From positions 62,001 to 126,000 of the forward strand of contig NZ_JAKSYC010000117.1 in assembly GCF_022829585.1 (NCBI RefSeq): 64,000 nucleotides of DNA, given 5' to 3'. This DNA comes from Methylobacterium sp. J-026 (GTDB lineage Bacteria; Pseudomonadota; Alphaproteobacteria; Rhizobiales; Beijerinckiaceae). Made by a program: the position numbers and the translations under genes. Below, piece after piece: positions 15,636 through 25,064 of the stretch (the stretch's first letter is position 1; each line of letters begins with the position of its first letter). Below the pieces are notes generated by a model. The model worked only from the letters and a program-made list of their open reading frames with translations, was not told the origin of the DNA and searched no databases.

Positions 15636-16133
15636 TCAGTCGGCCGTCGGATCGGCCGCCGGCCAGTCGACGATCCGATCCGGCAACTCGTCCTCGGTGA
15701 ACTCCTCCTCGTGGCCGGCGAGGCGGCCGCGGATCGAGATCCCGGCCTCGTGCACGCTCGACGCCCGGCCCGAGACCAGGGGATGCCAGGGATAGAGCGG
15801 TTCGCCGTCCCGCACGAGCCGGTAGGCGCAGGTTGGCGGCAGCCAGGGGATCGTCCGCACCGCCTCCGGCGTCAACCGGACGCAGTCGGGCACCCGCTTC
15901 TGGCGGTGGAGATAATCCCGGCACCGGCAGGTGAGGCCGTCGAGCAACGTGCAGCCGATATCGGTGTGGTGAACCTCGCCGGTATCGTCGTCCTCGAGCT
16001 TCAGGAGGCAGCACCGGCCGCAGCCGTCGCACAGACTTTCCCACTCCGATGGGGTCATAGCTTCGAGCGTCTTGGTCCGCCAGAACGGCTCGGCTGCCCC
16101 GCGGCGCGCCGCCTCGGGCTTCGGCATGGTCAT
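15636..16133 (-). CDS. UPF0260 (YcgN family) cysteine cluster protein
   Basis: This 165-residue protein matches the YcgN/UPF0260 family: it has CDGCGRCC near residue 33 and [17 protein letters not shown] about 30 residues later, plus [18 protein letters not shown] and [11 protein letters not shown]. The eight or so cysteines resemble a metal or Fe-S site of the CxxCxxCC zinc-chelator fold. No signal peptide. Start MTMPKPEA at 16133 is preferred over an upstream Met in the same frame because the family N-terminus [10 protein letters not shown] follows closely. Function unknown. It is divergent from the penicillin-binding protein gene and convergent with the anti-sigma gene. Confidence 0.88.
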   Translation of the reverse strand: MTMPKPEAARRGAAEPFWRTKTLEAMTPSEWESLCDGCGRCCLLKLEDDDTGEVHHTDIGCTLLDGLTCRCRDYLHRQKRVPDCVRLTPEAVRTIPWLPPTCAYRLVRDGEPLYPWHPLVSGRASSVHEAGISIRGRLAGHEEEFTEDELPDRIVDWPAADPTAD

Positions 16134-16375
16134 CGTCTCTCGATCGGGAGGCGCGTCTCTCTGCCCGAGCCGGACCAGCGGGGCAAGCGGGGCCGGCCGG
16201 ATCGCCCCGCGTGTCCGCCGCGGCGATTCGCGAGCCTGCACAGAGCCTCGCCCGCGGTTGCGGATCCTGCTATGGAGGTCGATGCCGTGCGGTGCCCCGG
16301 CCGCGGGATCCACGCCTGCGGTGCGGACGCTCGACCATCCGCCGCGAAGGCTCTCGACAAGCCGGGTCCGACATC

Positions 16376-18673
16376 GTGCGCCTGCCGACGCTCACCGAGA
16401 TCAAGGTCCGCCTCGAACGCGCCGCCCTCGCGTTCGATGCCTGGGTCAATGCCAGCCTGTACGATGGCGGCCAGTCCACCGGCGAGGCCTACGAGCGCTT
16501 CCGGCGCTTCACGGGCCGCTTCGCCGTGCGCGGCTGGAAGCGCGTCCTCCTCGATCTGACCAGCGAGGGCGTCACCATCGGGACCGGCGGCGCGGTGCTG
16601 CTGCTGGCCTTCGCGCAGCCCGCCTTCCAGCTGACCAGCGAGAACTGGCTGAAGCAGCAGGACCTCGCCGTCACCTTCCTCGACCGCTACGGCACCGAGG
16701 TCGGCCGGCGCGGCATCAAGCACGACGACTCGCTCAAGCTCGACGAGTTTCCCGACATCATGATCAAGGCGCTGGTCTCCACGGAGGACCGGCGCTTCTA
16801 CGAGCATTGGGGCATCGACCCGATCGGCACCCTGCGGGCGCTGGTCAACAATTCGAAGGGCGGCAACGGCACGCAGGGCGGCTCCTCGATCACCCAGCAG
16901 CTCGCCAAGAATCTCTTCCTGACCAACGAGCGGTCGCTGGAGCGGAAGATCAACGAGGCGTTCCTGGCCCTCTGGCTGGAGAGCCACCTCACCAAGAACG
17001 AGATCCTGAAGCTCTACCTCGACCGGGCCTATATGGGCGGCGGCACCTTCGGCGCGGTGGCGGCGGCGGATTACTATTTCGGCAAGCCGCTCAAGGACAT
17101 CAGCCTCGCGGAGGCCGCCATGCTGGCGGGCCTGTTCAAGGCGCCGACCAAATACGCCCCGCACGTCAACCTGCCCGCGGCCCGCGCCCGCGCCGCCGAC
17201 GTGCTGCACAACATGGTGGAGGCCGGCTTCGTCACGGAGGGCCAGATCCAGACGGCGCTCCGCAACCCGGCGACGCCGGTCACCCGCACCCGCGACATCA
17301 CCGCCGATTATTACCTCGACTGGGCCTTCGGCGAGATCAAGGCCATGGCCGATGCCGGCAAGCTGCGCAGCGACCGCGTCCTCACGGTCAAGACGCCGCT
17401 GGACCTCGCCATCCAGAAGCGGGCCGACGAGGTCGTGGCCGACACGCTGCGCAAGTCCGGCGACGCCCTGGACGTCGACGAGGCCGCCATGGTCATCCTC
17501 GATCCGGACGGGGCGCTGCGCGCCATGGTGGGCGGCGCGGATTACGGCGAGAGCCAGTTCAACCGCGCCACCGACGCGCTCCGCCAGCCGGGCTCCTCGT
17601 TCAAGCCCTACGTCTACTCCGCCGCCCTGGCCTCGGGCCTGTTCAAGCCCGATACCGTCGTGGTCGACAGCCCGGTCTGCATCGGCAACTGGTGCCCGCA
17701 GAATTACGGCCGCTCCTATTCCGGCCGGGTGCCGATGTGGCTCGCCGTGGCGAAGTCGATCAACACGATCCCGATCAAGATCTCGATCGCGCTGGGCAAG
17801 GGCATGGGGATAACCCACGAGGCCCGCGCCGCCAAGGCCGGCCGCGCCAAGATCATCGAGACCGCCCATCGCATGGGCATAACCACGAACCTGATCGACA
17901 CGGTCTCGATGCCGATCGGCTCGGACGAGGTCACGGTGATCGACCAGGCGGCCGGCTACGCGGTGTTCGCCAACGGCGGTTTCAAGGCCAAGCCCTACGC
18001 CGCCATGGAGGTCAAGAACTCCTCGGGCGAGGTGATCTACCGCCACGCCGACGAGGCGCCCGAGCGGGTGCTGTCGCCCCAGGTGGTGGCCGACATGAAC
18101 TTCATGCTCAACAAGGTGGTCGAGGAGGGCACCGGCAAGCGGGCGCAGCTCGAGGGCGTGAAGGTCGCCGGCAAGTCCGGCACCACGAACGCCTACCGGG
18201 ACGCGTGGTTCGTGGGCTACACGGGCAATTACGTCGGGGCGGTCTGGTTCGGCAACGACGACCACACCTCGACCAACAAGCTGACCGGCGGCTCGCTCCC
18301 GGCCCAGACCTGGCACGACGTGATGGAGCCCGCCCACCAGGGCATCGAGATCAAGCCCCTGCCCGGGCTGAAGGAGAGCCCCCGGGCCGCCCAGCAGCAG
18401 GCCTCCGGCGGGCCGACCGCCCCGATCGACCCCAATGCCAGCGCCTACGGCAAGCTGTCGCGCCGCTCCTTCGAGGTGATCAACGGTCTGAACGGGCTGT
18501 TCCGCACGGTGGAGCGCGTCCCGGGCGCGGAGCCGGCGCCGCGATCCGGGACCGGCGACGCGCCGAAGGGCGGCCGCAAGCCCGACGACCGCGCCTCGGG
18601 CATCCCGTCGGCCCGGCCCCGGGCCGTGGCCGAGGGCGTCCGCGCGCCCGCCGGCTTCGTCGAGGTCCGGTGA
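16376..18673 (+). CDS. Class A penicillin-binding protein (PBP1a-type glycosyltransferase/transpeptidase)
   Basis: This 765-residue enzyme polymerises and cross-links peptidoglycan in the periplasm. A membrane anchor lies at about 64-82. The GT51 domain follows (about 115-290) with the catalytic Glu in [26 protein letters not shown] and the [19 protein letters not shown] block. The transpeptidase domain has Ser407-xx-Lys410 (SSFK), Ser461-Ile-Asn463 and Lys600-Ser-Gly602. The C-terminal 120 residues are Pro/Ala/Arg-rich and look disordered. The GTG at 16376 was chosen as it precedes the conserved [13 protein letters not shown] start; the frame is open further upstream. Two DUF-type genes follow closely. 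Confidence 0.92.
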   Translation: MRLPTLTEIKVRLERAALAFDAWVNASLYDGGQSTGEAYERFRRFTGRFAVRGWKRVLLDLTSEGVTIGTGGAVLLLAFAQPAFQLTSENWLKQQDLAVTFLDRYGTEVGRRGIKHDDSLKLDEFPDIMIKALVSTEDRRFYEHWGIDPIGTLRALVNNSKGGNGTQGGSSITQQLAKNLFLTNERSLERKINEAFLALWLESHLTKNEILKLYLDRAYMGGGTFGAVAAADYYFGKPLKDISLAEAAMLAGLFKAPTKYAPHVNLPAARARAADVLHNMVEAGFVTEGQIQTALRNPATPVTRTRDITADYYLDWAFGEIKAMADAGKLRSDRVLTVKTPLDLAIQKRADEVVADTLRKSGDALDVDEAAMVILDPDGALRAMVGGADYGESQFNRATDALRQPGSSFKPYVYSAALASGLFKPDTVVVDSPVCIGNWCPQNYGRSYSGRVPMWLAVAKSINTIPIKISIALGKGMGITHEARAAKAGRAKIIETAHRMGITTNLIDTVSMPIGSDEVTVIDQAAGYAVFANGGFKAKPYAAMEVKNSSGEVIYRHADEAPERVLSPQVVADMNFMLNKVVEEGTGKRAQLEGVKVAGKSGTTNAYRDAWFVGYTGNYVGAVWFGNDDHTSTNKLTGGSLPAQTWHDVMEPAHQGIEIKPLPGLKESPRAAQQQASGGPTAPIDPNASAYGKLSRRSFEVINGLNGLFRTVERVPGAEPAPRSGTGDAPKGGRKPDDRASGIPSARPRAVAEGVRAPAGFVEVR

Positions 18674-18677
18674 CGGC

Positions 18678-19361
18678 ATGAGGCGCGCGATTTCTGCGCC
18701 GGTCGGCCGCGCCGCTGCGTCCGACGGGGCGCCGCAGGGCGGTGCGATCCGGTTCGTCAGGACCCTGTGGCGCAAGAGCTCGGTGGCCGGGCTCGCCGTC
18801 TATGCCCTGGGGCTCGGCGGCGTGCTCGGGCTCGCCAGCGCCGACTGGGCGACGCGCGGCGGCTATCCGTTCGGCGGGGTCCAGGTCGGCGCCTGGACGG
18901 CGTGGCCGCGGGCCGGCGCCGCCTCCGCCGATCCCTATACCCGCGCGGTCAATGCCCGCCGGGGCGAGATCCCCCTGGCGGTGGGCGAAGGGCTCCTCAT
19001 GACCGCGTCGGTGGACGATGCCGGCCAGGCGCTCGACGCCACCTGCACCTATCGGATCGGCGGCGGAACGCCCCCCGCCCGGGCCTGGACCATCACGGTC
19101 GCCGGCCGCGGCTCGCGCGAGCCCGGCCGCCCGGCCCTGCGCGAGGGCTTCACCTCCACGGAGGTGCTGCGCACGGCCGACGGGCGGTTCGCAGTGGTGC
19201 TGGCGCCGGACGTCCAGCCCGGCAACTGGCTCCCGAGCCCCCGGGCGCGCGGTCCGGTCCGGCTGGCCCTGCGCCTCTACGACACGCCGGCGGCCGCCAG
19301 CGTCGGATCCCTCGACCGGAACGCGGTGCCGGCCATCACCCGCCTGGGATGCGCGTCGTGA
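18678..19361 (+). CDS. DUF1214 domain-containing membrane-anchored protein
   Basis: The 227-residue protein has a 30-residue cytoplasmic start, one membrane anchor (AGLAVYALGLGGVLGLASA, about 37-55) and an exported domain with ADPYTRAVNARRGEIPL, TCTYRIGG, WTITVAG and a C-terminal GNWLPSP..GPVRLALRLYDTP, which is the DUF1214 signature. Such domains often pair with DUF1254. It lies 4 bp after the PBP gene and its stop overlaps the next gene start, so all three are likely co-transcribed. Function unknown; a role next to peptidoglycan synthesis is only positional inference. Confidence 0.82.
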   Translation: MRRAISAPVGRAAASDGAPQGGAIRFVRTLWRKSSVAGLAVYALGLGGVLGLASADWATRGGYPFGGVQVGAWTAWPRAGAASADPYTRAVNARRGEIPLAVGEGLLMTASVDDAGQALDATCTYRIGGGTPPARAWTITVAGRGSREPGRPALREGFTSTEVLRTADGRFAVVLAPDVQPGNWLPSPRARGPVRLALRLYDTPAAASVGSLDRNAVPAITRLGCAS

Positions 19362-19975
19362 GCCTGCGCGTCGTCTACGCCACGCTGCTCGGCCTCGTGC
19401 TGGCCGGGATCGTCCACATCGCGGCGATCCTGGCGATCCCGGTCCTGTCGGAGAAGGATGCCATCTCGCGCGCCGGGACCAGCGAGAGCCTGGATCACCC
19501 CCAGTCGATCTACACGGTGGCCACCGGCGACGACCCCTCCCCGCCCGAGGCGTGGCTGCCGATCCCGGATCCCGCCGTAGCGGTGGGCGTCTGCGCCTAC
19601 GACCTGTCCGATGGGCCGATGCGCGTCTCGGCGCGGACCGGGTCGCTGTCCCTGTCGCTCGCCGCCCATGCCCGCCGCGGCGCCTTCTACGCGGTGACCG
19701 ACCAGGCGGCGGTCCGCGGTGCCCTGGACCTGGTGATCCTCACCCGCGCCCAGTACGACGAGGCCTTGGCCGACGACGACGAGAACGATCCGAGCCGCGA
19801 CGTGCGCATCGTCGCGCCGGACACGCGCGGCTTCGTGGTGGTGAGGGTGATCGCCGGCCTGCCGAGCCAGCGGCCCGCCGCGAACGCCGCGGTGCAGGGC
19901 GTGTCGTGTACCACCGACACGCCGACGGACGAGCCGGCGGGGAAGGATTCGTCCGGCAAGGGTGCGGGGCGGTAG
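19358..19975 (+). CDS. DUF1254-like membrane-anchored protein, partner of the DUF1214 gene
   Basis: The 205-residue product begins VSLRVVYATLLGLVLAGIVHIAAILAIPVLS, one N-terminal membrane anchor, followed by an extracytoplasmic domain with DPAVAVGVCAYDLSDGPMRV, AHARRGAFYAVTDQAA and VVRVIAGLPSQRP, ending in a polar Thr/Gly/Lys tail. In other alphaproteobacteria a similar protein annotated DUF1254 sits beside the DUF1214 one. The GTG at 19358 overlaps the preceding stop (GTGA) and has GGGA eight bases upstream; ATG 19349 is an alternative. Function unknown. Confidence 0.75.
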   Translation: MSLRVVYATLLGLVLAGIVHIAAILAIPVLSEKDAISRAGTSESLDHPQSIYTVATGDDPSPPEAWLPIPDPAVAVGVCAYDLSDGPMRVSARTGSLSLSLAAHARRGAFYAVTDQAAVRGALDLVILTRAQYDEALADDDENDPSRDVRIVAPDTRGFVVVRVIAGLPSQRPAANAAVQGVSCTTDTPTDEPAGKDSSGKGAGR

Positions 19976-20218
19976 CGGGACCGCGGCACGGGTTCGTCGT
20001 GTTGACCGGCTATGGTCGCCCCGTGTCGTGCCTGTTGTTGACCGTCAGAGCGTCCTCGAACCGGACCTTCGGGCGCGCGCGGCGGAAACGGACCCGCCGC
20101 ATCCTGTCGGATACCGGAATCGGCACGATGCCGGAGGTCCTTGCTTCCGCATCGTTTTTCTTCGAAAGCCGGAGGCCACCTGTCGGGACGATGCTCGCGT
20201 ACCGGGCGGCGCGGCGAT

Positions 20219-21178
20219 CTACGCGCCGTCCAAACGTTTCGCAAGCCGGAAGTCGCTGGGCGACACACCGAACTGGTCCTTGAAGCGGCGGGAGAAATGG
20301 GCCCGGGTGGTGAAACCGCTTGCGTAGGCCAGCATTCCGATCGGCAGATGAGCGCAGCCCGGGTCCGCCAAGCGCGCGGCCGCGACCTCCAGCCGGCGCT
20401 TCCAGATCCAGTCGTAGATGTGTTGCCCGCGCTCGTGGAACAATTGCTGCAGCCGACGCAGCGACACACCGACCGCAGCGGCCAGCTGCGGTGGGTCGAT
20501 GGTCGGATCGCTCAAGTGCGCTTCGATATAGGCCTTGGCCCGCTGGACAACGACAGTGCCGTAGAGTGGCTGGGGCACCTCCCGCGCTATCCGCTCGGCG
20601 ATGCTGGCGACGATCAGGTCCACGCCGATCGACGCCATGCGGTCGGCCGCGTCAGGCGTCATCTGATGCCCCACCTGGATCAACTCGTTCAGAAAGGTCA
20701 AGGCTAGGCTCGTGGAGGCGAACTCAGACCCCACGGTCAACGATGTGTAGAGCCGGGTCGGACCGAGGACGCTCTCCAGGCGCGCGCGTGGTATCTGAAG
20801 AACGAGGCAGTCTGAGCTTCTGCTCGTGGTCAGCACCGTTGGCCGGTGGTCGATCACCACCAGATCACCCTTCCGTTGCACCGAACTCCGATCATCCTGG
20901 CACGATGTCGCCCGGCCGGCATACGTGAAGGTCGCCATGACAAGTCCGTCGTCGCCGTGACGCGGAATCAGGCACGTCGTCGCCTCGTTTCGCACGGCGC
21001 CCATCGTGCTGCGGTTCATCGCGATGGATCCGACGCGGGCGACCGCCATTTTGGCTTCGAACACGCTGTCGTCGAGGCGCTGCTGCTCCACCGTCGCGCC
21101 AAGCTCGGAAATCTTGTCTTTCCAGGCTTTGAAGGCGTTCCGGGGATGAAGCCCCTCGGTGGAAAACACTGTTTTCAT
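20219..21178 (-). CDS. AraC family transcriptional regulator
   Basis: The 319-residue protein has an N-terminal AraC-binding-like domain (about 10-190; AFKAWKDKISELG, GDLVVIDHRP and LVLQIPRARLESVLG are typical of the FeaR/XylS-like group) and a C-terminal double helix-turn-helix (about 215-315) with LAAAVGVSLRRLQQLFHERG and IGMLAYASGFTTRAHFSRRFKDQFGVSPSDFR. Base and codon use at its 5' end are less GC-rich than the neighbours, and it borders the AT-rich island, a hint of acquisition. No target gene is adjacent: the next minus-strand gene lies far away and the plus-strand neighbour is the DUF1254-like gene. Effector unknown. Confidence 0.88.
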   Translation of the reverse strand: MKTVFSTEGLHPRNAFKAWKDKISELGATVEQQRLDDSVFEAKMAVARVGSIAMNRSTMGAVRNEATTCLIPRHGDDGLVMATFTYAGRATSCQDDRSSVQRKGDLVVIDHRPTVLTTSRSSDCLVLQIPRARLESVLGPTRLYTSLTVGSEFASTSLALTFLNELIQVGHQMTPDAADRMASIGVDLIVASIAERIAREVPQPLYGTVVVQRAKAYIEAHLSDPTIDPPQLAAAVGVSLRRLQQLFHERGQHIYDWIWKRRLEVAAARLADPGCAHLPIGMLAYASGFTTRAHFSRRFKDQFGVSPSDFRLAKRLDGA

Positions 21179-22253
21179 AGGTAGATATTTTTATTCGAAG
21201 ATATACTTACAGCTGGAGAATGACACGATGTCAGCAAGTATGCGCCTAGGACCCTTGCTTGCAGAAGTTTTCAGGTCAGATTTCATGCGCGTAAGCACAG
21301 GTGACGTCGTCGGACTCGCACCATTGTGAGAGATGCCAGATACCAGTTGGCTCGTTCAGGTTTGGTGTTGGGCGGTCGGTCGCAACCTGAAGAGTGTCCA
21401 TCGCGAAGTGTTAAGAGCAATCCGCCCTCGGCAGATCAGCGTATACACCCAGAGCATAGGATCTCAAGACCTCTCGGTTCAGACACGACAACTCCACTCG
21501 ACGTCAGGTCGAGCGCACCGCGCCATTCGGACTTCAATGAACTCGGCAGCCGATAGCCAAAAATGAGAGTGCTTTCTTTGAAGCGAACTGTATTGCAATA
21601 AGGGGGCATGAACGACGATGAGTCGGAAAGGCGTCAAAAGCAATCCGCCGAGCCGTGAAATCAAAATGGCAAAGTTTATGGCATCGATGCCGATTCAGCC
21701 GGGTAATCGATTGTTCGTATCCGATATTACATGCAATAATGTCTTGCGGATATCATCAAGTAATATCGATGCTGCTGCGTAGTAGCCTCAAGTTAATCGA
21801 TGTTAGTATCTAATTATCATATTAACAATCAGCCTTGTCCGGGCGCAATTTATTCAACGTCTATTAGCGCCAGCGAGACGCTCGGAGTATTCGGGCTCGA
21901 TCGCCTGTATCTCCTGCCTGTCGTTTTTCACCTTTCTTCAGCGCGGGATCCTGGTCGATGGCGGCCGTGATCCGCGCTTTCGTCCTCAGGGTCCGATAGA
22001 TTATCCGTCCGTGAAACAAGCCGTTCCGGTCGTAAGTCTCCGTTTCATCGGGCGGCCGGCATGCGCACGCTCGCGGATGCCGCAGGGGGTCGCGAGCGGG
22101 CGGAGCGGCAACGTCCGCCGCGCTGCCGTTTCGCTCGGGCGTCGACCCGCTGAAATCCAGCCGAAGCGGCAGGCCTGCCGGTGACGGCGTCCAGAGACGC
22201 GAGACGCTTGACCTTCGTTTCGCGGCCACACCGGCAACGCCGCCCGCAGCCGC
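21179..22253. other. AT-rich gene-poor island
   Basis: This 1,075-base stretch has no convincing long gene. Bases 21179-21870 are strongly AT-rich compared with the flanks, with many stop codons in all frames; 21980-22250 returns to high GC. It contains the AraC promoter region at its left. Small frames at 21326-21566 (plus) and 21864-22229 (minus) lack good start sites. A 54-codon frame at 21618-21782 is listed separately. No transposase remnant, tRNA or attachment site was recognised. Confidence 0.55.
21618..21782 (+). CDS. Possible small ORF (54 aa) in AT-rich island
   Basis: The frame starts MSRKGVKSNPPSREIKMAKF and ends SSSNIDAAA. An AAGGGGG sequence lies about 11 bases upstream, somewhat far. 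A second ATG at 21608 in another frame would be better spaced but gives only 16 residues. Composition is natural, but random ORFs of this size are expected in AT-rich DNA. It matches nothing I recognise. Confidence 0.18.
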   Translation: MSRKGVKSNPPSREIKMAKFMASMPIQPGNRLFVSDITCNNVLRISSSNIDAAA

Positions 22254-23108
22254 TCAGTCCTTCACCACCAGCGGCCCCGCCTGTGCGACCGGCAACGGCA
22301 CCGGTCCGAGCCCGCAGCGCGCGGCCGCGTCGGCCGGGAGGAGCGGATCGAGGAGGTTCCGGCGCGCGGCCAGCATCAGGATGGACCGTTCCGCCGAGAC
22401 CGAGTCCGGGGCCGGCGCCGCGGCGAACAGGTGCTCCAGAGCGAAGCGGTAGCGGGCGAGCCGCAGGCCGGCCTCGAGCCGCACCCAGGCGATCAGGCAG
22501 CGGTTCTCGGCGACGCGCTGGGCGGCGTCCCGCACGTCTGCGGCCTCGAGGGTCTTGGCGAAGGGCAGGCTGCGCAGGCGCGCGGCGTCCGCGTCGATCA
22601 CCCGGGCGGCCAGCGCCGTGAACAGCGGGATCAGGCGGGCATCCGCCGTGGCATCGTCGCCGAGCTGGCGGTAGCGGGACACCGGTGAGCGCGACGGCTC
22701 GGCGGTCAGCGCGTCGTAATAGGCGCCGACTTCCTCGAAGCGCCAGGCCGGCGGCATCGCGTGGGCGCTGGCGAGGCCGAGCAGCAGGTCCTGGAAAGCC
22801 GAGAAGGAACTTGCCGGCTGCACGAACCGCCAGGCGCGGTCGCGCAAAGCCTGCTCGTCGTCGGTGAGCCCGGAATACAGCAGGAGCCGACCGCGGTCAT
22901 GGGTGCTGAAGCTGCCGGTCGTGTCGATGAGCCCGTTCCAGACCCCCGTCCGCGGCCGGCCGAAATCGCCGCCCTGCGTGCAGGCGGCGAGGAGCGCCAG
23001 CGTCACGCCGGCGGGCACAAGCCGGGCCACTGCGGATGCGCGGCGGACGCGGCCCTGACGGACCGGCCTCGGGGCGTTGGCGGACACGGCGCGTCGCCGC
23101 TCGGGCAT
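22254..23108 (-). CDS. Hypothetical lipoprotein
   Basis: The 284-residue product has a basic N-terminus, a hydrophobic stretch and a lipobox LLAAC with Cys43 (VTLALLAACTQGG), so it should be lipid-anchored after signal peptidase II. The first 28 residues are longer than usual for a signal peptide; an internal start is possible. The mature part is helical: it has FSTHDRGRLLLYSGLTDDEQALRDRAWRFV, an EEVGAYYDALTAEP block, RYRQLGDDATADARLIPLFTALAARV and ENRCLIAWVRLEAGLRLARYRFALEHL. I do not recognise the family. It follows a 69-residue protein gene by 13 bp in the same direction, so the two form an operon. Confidence 0.7.
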   Translation of the reverse strand: MPERRRAVSANAPRPVRQGRVRRASAVARLVPAGVTLALLAACTQGGDFGRPRTGVWNGLIDTTGSFSTHDRGRLLLYSGLTDDEQALRDRAWRFVQPASSFSAFQDLLLGLASAHAMPPAWRFEEVGAYYDALTAEPSRSPVSRYRQLGDDATADARLIPLFTALAARVIDADAARLRSLPFAKTLEAADVRDAAQRVAENRCLIAWVRLEAGLRLARYRFALEHLFAAAPAPDSVSAERSILMLAARRNLLDPLLPADAAARCGLGPVPLPVAQAGPLVVKD

Positions 23109-23121
23109 CGCCGGGATGCCG

Positions 23122-23331
23122 TCAGGAGGCGAGGCGCTCGTAGCGCACGCCGAGGAACAGCAGGATTTCGCCGCGCCGCTCGTCCGAGCGCGGGATCCGG
23201 AAGGCTTTCCGCGCCTCCGGGCCGGGGAAGGGAATCACGATCGTGTCCGCGGCCGGGGCGGCCTCGCGCGTCCGGCCCGTCATGGCGACGCACGGGCTGT
23301 CGTCGGTCTCCTGCGGCTTGAAAAGGCTCAT
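23122..23331 (-). CDS. Small hypothetical protein (69 aa)
   Basis: The product starts MSLFKPQETDDSPCVAMTGR and continues with TIVIPFPGPEARKAFRIPRSDERRGEILLFLGVRYERL. The ATG at 23331 is preceded on the minus strand by AGGAGCCGGAGACC, a good ribosome site. It has no signal peptide or membrane segment. The frame is open upstream by GC bias, but this start is supported by the ribosome site and acceptable composition. It lies 13 bp upstream of the lipoprotein gene. Function unknown. Confidence 0.6.
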   Translation of the reverse strand: MSLFKPQETDDSPCVAMTGRTREAAPAADTIVIPFPGPEARKAFRIPRSDERRGEILLFLGVRYERLAS

Positions 23332-23773
23332 GGTCTCCGGCTCCTGTCGGCGGTCCGAGCGTCCGGCCCGGGCCCTGCGGAGGGCGTCGGCAAGGGCTAC
23401 GAGGGCAATCCAACACGGGGTGGTTAACGGACTCTTTCCGGCGAATGCACCGGAATTCGACCCTCCGGACGGGTTGGCGCGCGAATTGCACAGATGGATT
23501 TGCCCATGGCGGGCGTTTCCTCCCTTCGACTTGAGGCCCTGCCCGATCCCGGGCGGGGCCGTTTCTTGTGAGGATGCCTTCGTCCGGAGCGACGCTCGGG
23601 CGATGCGGCCCGGCGGCAACACTCCGGCGAAGCGTGGCCGCGACGTCGGCGCGCGGAACCCCCGTGAACCTCCGACGCTTGCCTACCGCCCGGCGCGACC
23701 GATATGCCGGATGCCTGTGGAGGGGATCGCCGCGTCGGTCCTCCGCCCGAACGAAATTTGAGGACACCGCTGA
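23332..23773. other. Intergenic region with orphan hairpin
   Basis: This 442-base gap separates two divergent small genes. It holds the promoters of both and a strong plus-strand hairpin at 23535-23567. On the minus strand a 27-codon frame (starts MGKSICAIRAP, upstream GGGAGGAAAC) is visible near 23418-23505 but is too short to call. Confidence 0.4.
23535..23567 (+). terminator. Candidate intrinsic terminator with no known upstream gene
   Basis: GGCCCTGCCCG (23535-23545) pairs with CGGGCGGGGCC (23550-23560) with one G-U pair, followed by GTTTCTT. This is a good GC-rich hairpin with a short T-rich tail on the plus strand. No plus-strand gene ends in front of it, so it may end a small RNA or be a hairpin with another role. 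Confidence 0.35.
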
Positions 23774-24061
23774 ATGCGACTGGTTCCGGAACGATCCCTG
23801 CGCGCTGTCCGCCGCCGCGGGCTGGCCGCGTTGGCGCTGCTCGCGCTCGCCGCCGGCCCGGCCCACGCCCAACGCGAGGACCAGGGTCTACAGCTCGGCT
23901 GTGCGAACGACTATTTCCGCCTCTGCGCCGGCGTCGACCCGAACAGCCCGGACGCGGAGAAGTGCATGACGCGCAACCGCAAGCGCCTGTCGCCCGAGTG
24001 CCGTTCGGCCATCGGGGATTACGACAAGCGTACCGGCAGCAAGTCGCTGTCCGACGATTGA
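23774..24061 (+). CDS. Small secreted cysteine-rich-repeat-like protein
   Basis: This 95-residue protein has a signal peptide (basic start, [17 protein letters not shown], cut near AHAQ) and a mature part with four cysteines in [13 protein letters not shown] and [18 protein letters not shown]. The spacing C-x7-C then C-x12-C and the LSPECRSAI end fit the cysteine-rich repeat of the GLG1/FGFR type found in many alphaproteobacterial periplasmic proteins. It should be folded by two disulphides in the periplasm. Function unknown. It lies 46 bp upstream of gshB in the same direction, possibly co-transcribed. Confidence 0.7.
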   Translation: MRLVPERSLRAVRRRGLAALALLALAAGPAHAQREDQGLQLGCANDYFRLCAGVDPNSPDAEKCMTRNRKRLSPECRSAIGDYDKRTGSKSLSDD

Positions 24062-24107
24062 GCGCGGATCCGATCGAGACGATCGCGGCCGGCGAGGGGC
24101 GTTATCG

Positions 24108-25064
24108 ATGAGCCTGACCGTCGCGGTTCAGATGGACCCGATCCAGAACATCCGGATCGCGGGTGACACCACCTTCGCCCTGCTGCTGGAAGCCCAGCGG
24201 CGGGGCCATTCCCTCATGCACTACACGCCGGACCGGCTCTCGATGCAGGGCCGGCGCGTCACCGCCCGGGTCGAGCGGCTGACCGTCCAGGATGTCGAGG
24301 GCGCGCATTTCACCCTGGCGCCCCCGGAGCGGATCGACCTCGCCGAGGCGGATGTGGTGCTGATGCGCCAGGATCCGCCCTTCGACATGGCCTACATCAC
24401 GGCCACCCACATGCTGGAGCGGATCCACCCGGAGACGCTGGTCGTCAACGATCCCTTCGAGGTGCGCAACGCCCCCGAGAAGCTGTTCGTCCTCGACTTC
24501 CCCGAATTGATGCCGCCGACCCTGATCAGCCGCGACAAGGCGGAGATCGAAGCGTTTCGGCTGGAGCACGGCACCGTGGCGATGAAGCCGCTGCACGGGC
24601 ACGGCGGCGCGGCGGTGTTCAAGGTCACCGAGAAGGACCCGAATTTCGGCTCCATGTTCGACCTGTTCGCCACGACCTTCCGAGAGGCCTGGGTGGTGCA
24701 GCGTTATCTCGACCGGGTGACAGAGGGCGACAAGCGCATCATACTGGTCGACGGCGTCCCCATGGGCGCGGTCAACCGGGTGCCGGCGGCCAACGACATC
24801 CGCTCCAACATGGTCCGCGGCGGTGCCGCTTCCGCCTCGGAGCTGACGGAGCGCGAGCGCGAGATCTGCGCCGCGATCGGTCCGGAACTGGCGCGCCGCG
24901 GCCTGATCCTGGTCGGGATCGACGTGATCGACGGCCATCTCACCGAAATCAACGTCACCTCCCCCACCGGCATCCGGGCGATCCAGCGTCTCGGCGGCCC
25001 CGACCTTTCGGTTGCGGTCTGGGACGCGATCGAATCCCGGATCACGGCGCGCAAGGGCGTGTGA
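24108..25064 (+). CDS. gshB: Glutathione synthase
   Basis: GshB joins gamma-glutamylcysteine and glycine with ATP to make glutathione. The 318-residue protein begins with the substrate-domain signature [30 protein letters not shown], followed by [13 protein letters not shown], the ATP-grasp elements [15 protein letters not shown], the KRIILVDG strand, the AVNRVP loop and the metal site [20 protein letters not shown]. Length and motifs are complete. Start ATG 24108. The next 577 bases are repeats, so this is likely the end of its transcript. Confidence 0.96.
   Translation: MSLTVAVQMDPIQNIRIAGDTTFALLLEAQRRGHSLMHYTPDRLSMQGRRVTARVERLTVQDVEGAHFTLAPPERIDLAEADVVLMRQDPPFDMAYITATHMLERIHPETLVVNDPFEVRNAPEKLFVLDFPELMPPTLISRDKAEIEAFRLEHGTVAMKPLHGHGGAAVFKVTEKDPNFGSMFDLFATTFREAWVVQRYLDRVTEGDKRIILVDGVPMGAVNRVPAANDIRSNMVRGGAASASELTEREREICAAIGPELARRGLILVGIDVIDGHLTEINVTSPTGIRAIQRLGGPDLSVAVWDAIESRITARKGV

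Noticed and set aside
16130..18775. 881-codon minus-strand frame across the penicillin-binding protein gene
   Set aside because: It is a GC-bias shadow: the plus strand gives a complete PBP with all catalytic motifs, while the antisense product is Gly/Arg/Leu-rich with no domain.
21326..21566. Two overlapping 76-77 codon plus-strand frames in the AT-rich island
   Set aside because: No good ribosome site, no recognisable domain, and the two frames compete for the same DNA.
21864..22229. 121-codon minus-strand frame between the island and the lipoprotein gene
   Set aside because: Its first half is Arg/Pro/Ala-rich in the way of GC shadows and it lacks a ribosome site; the second half looks slightly protein-like but not enough to call.
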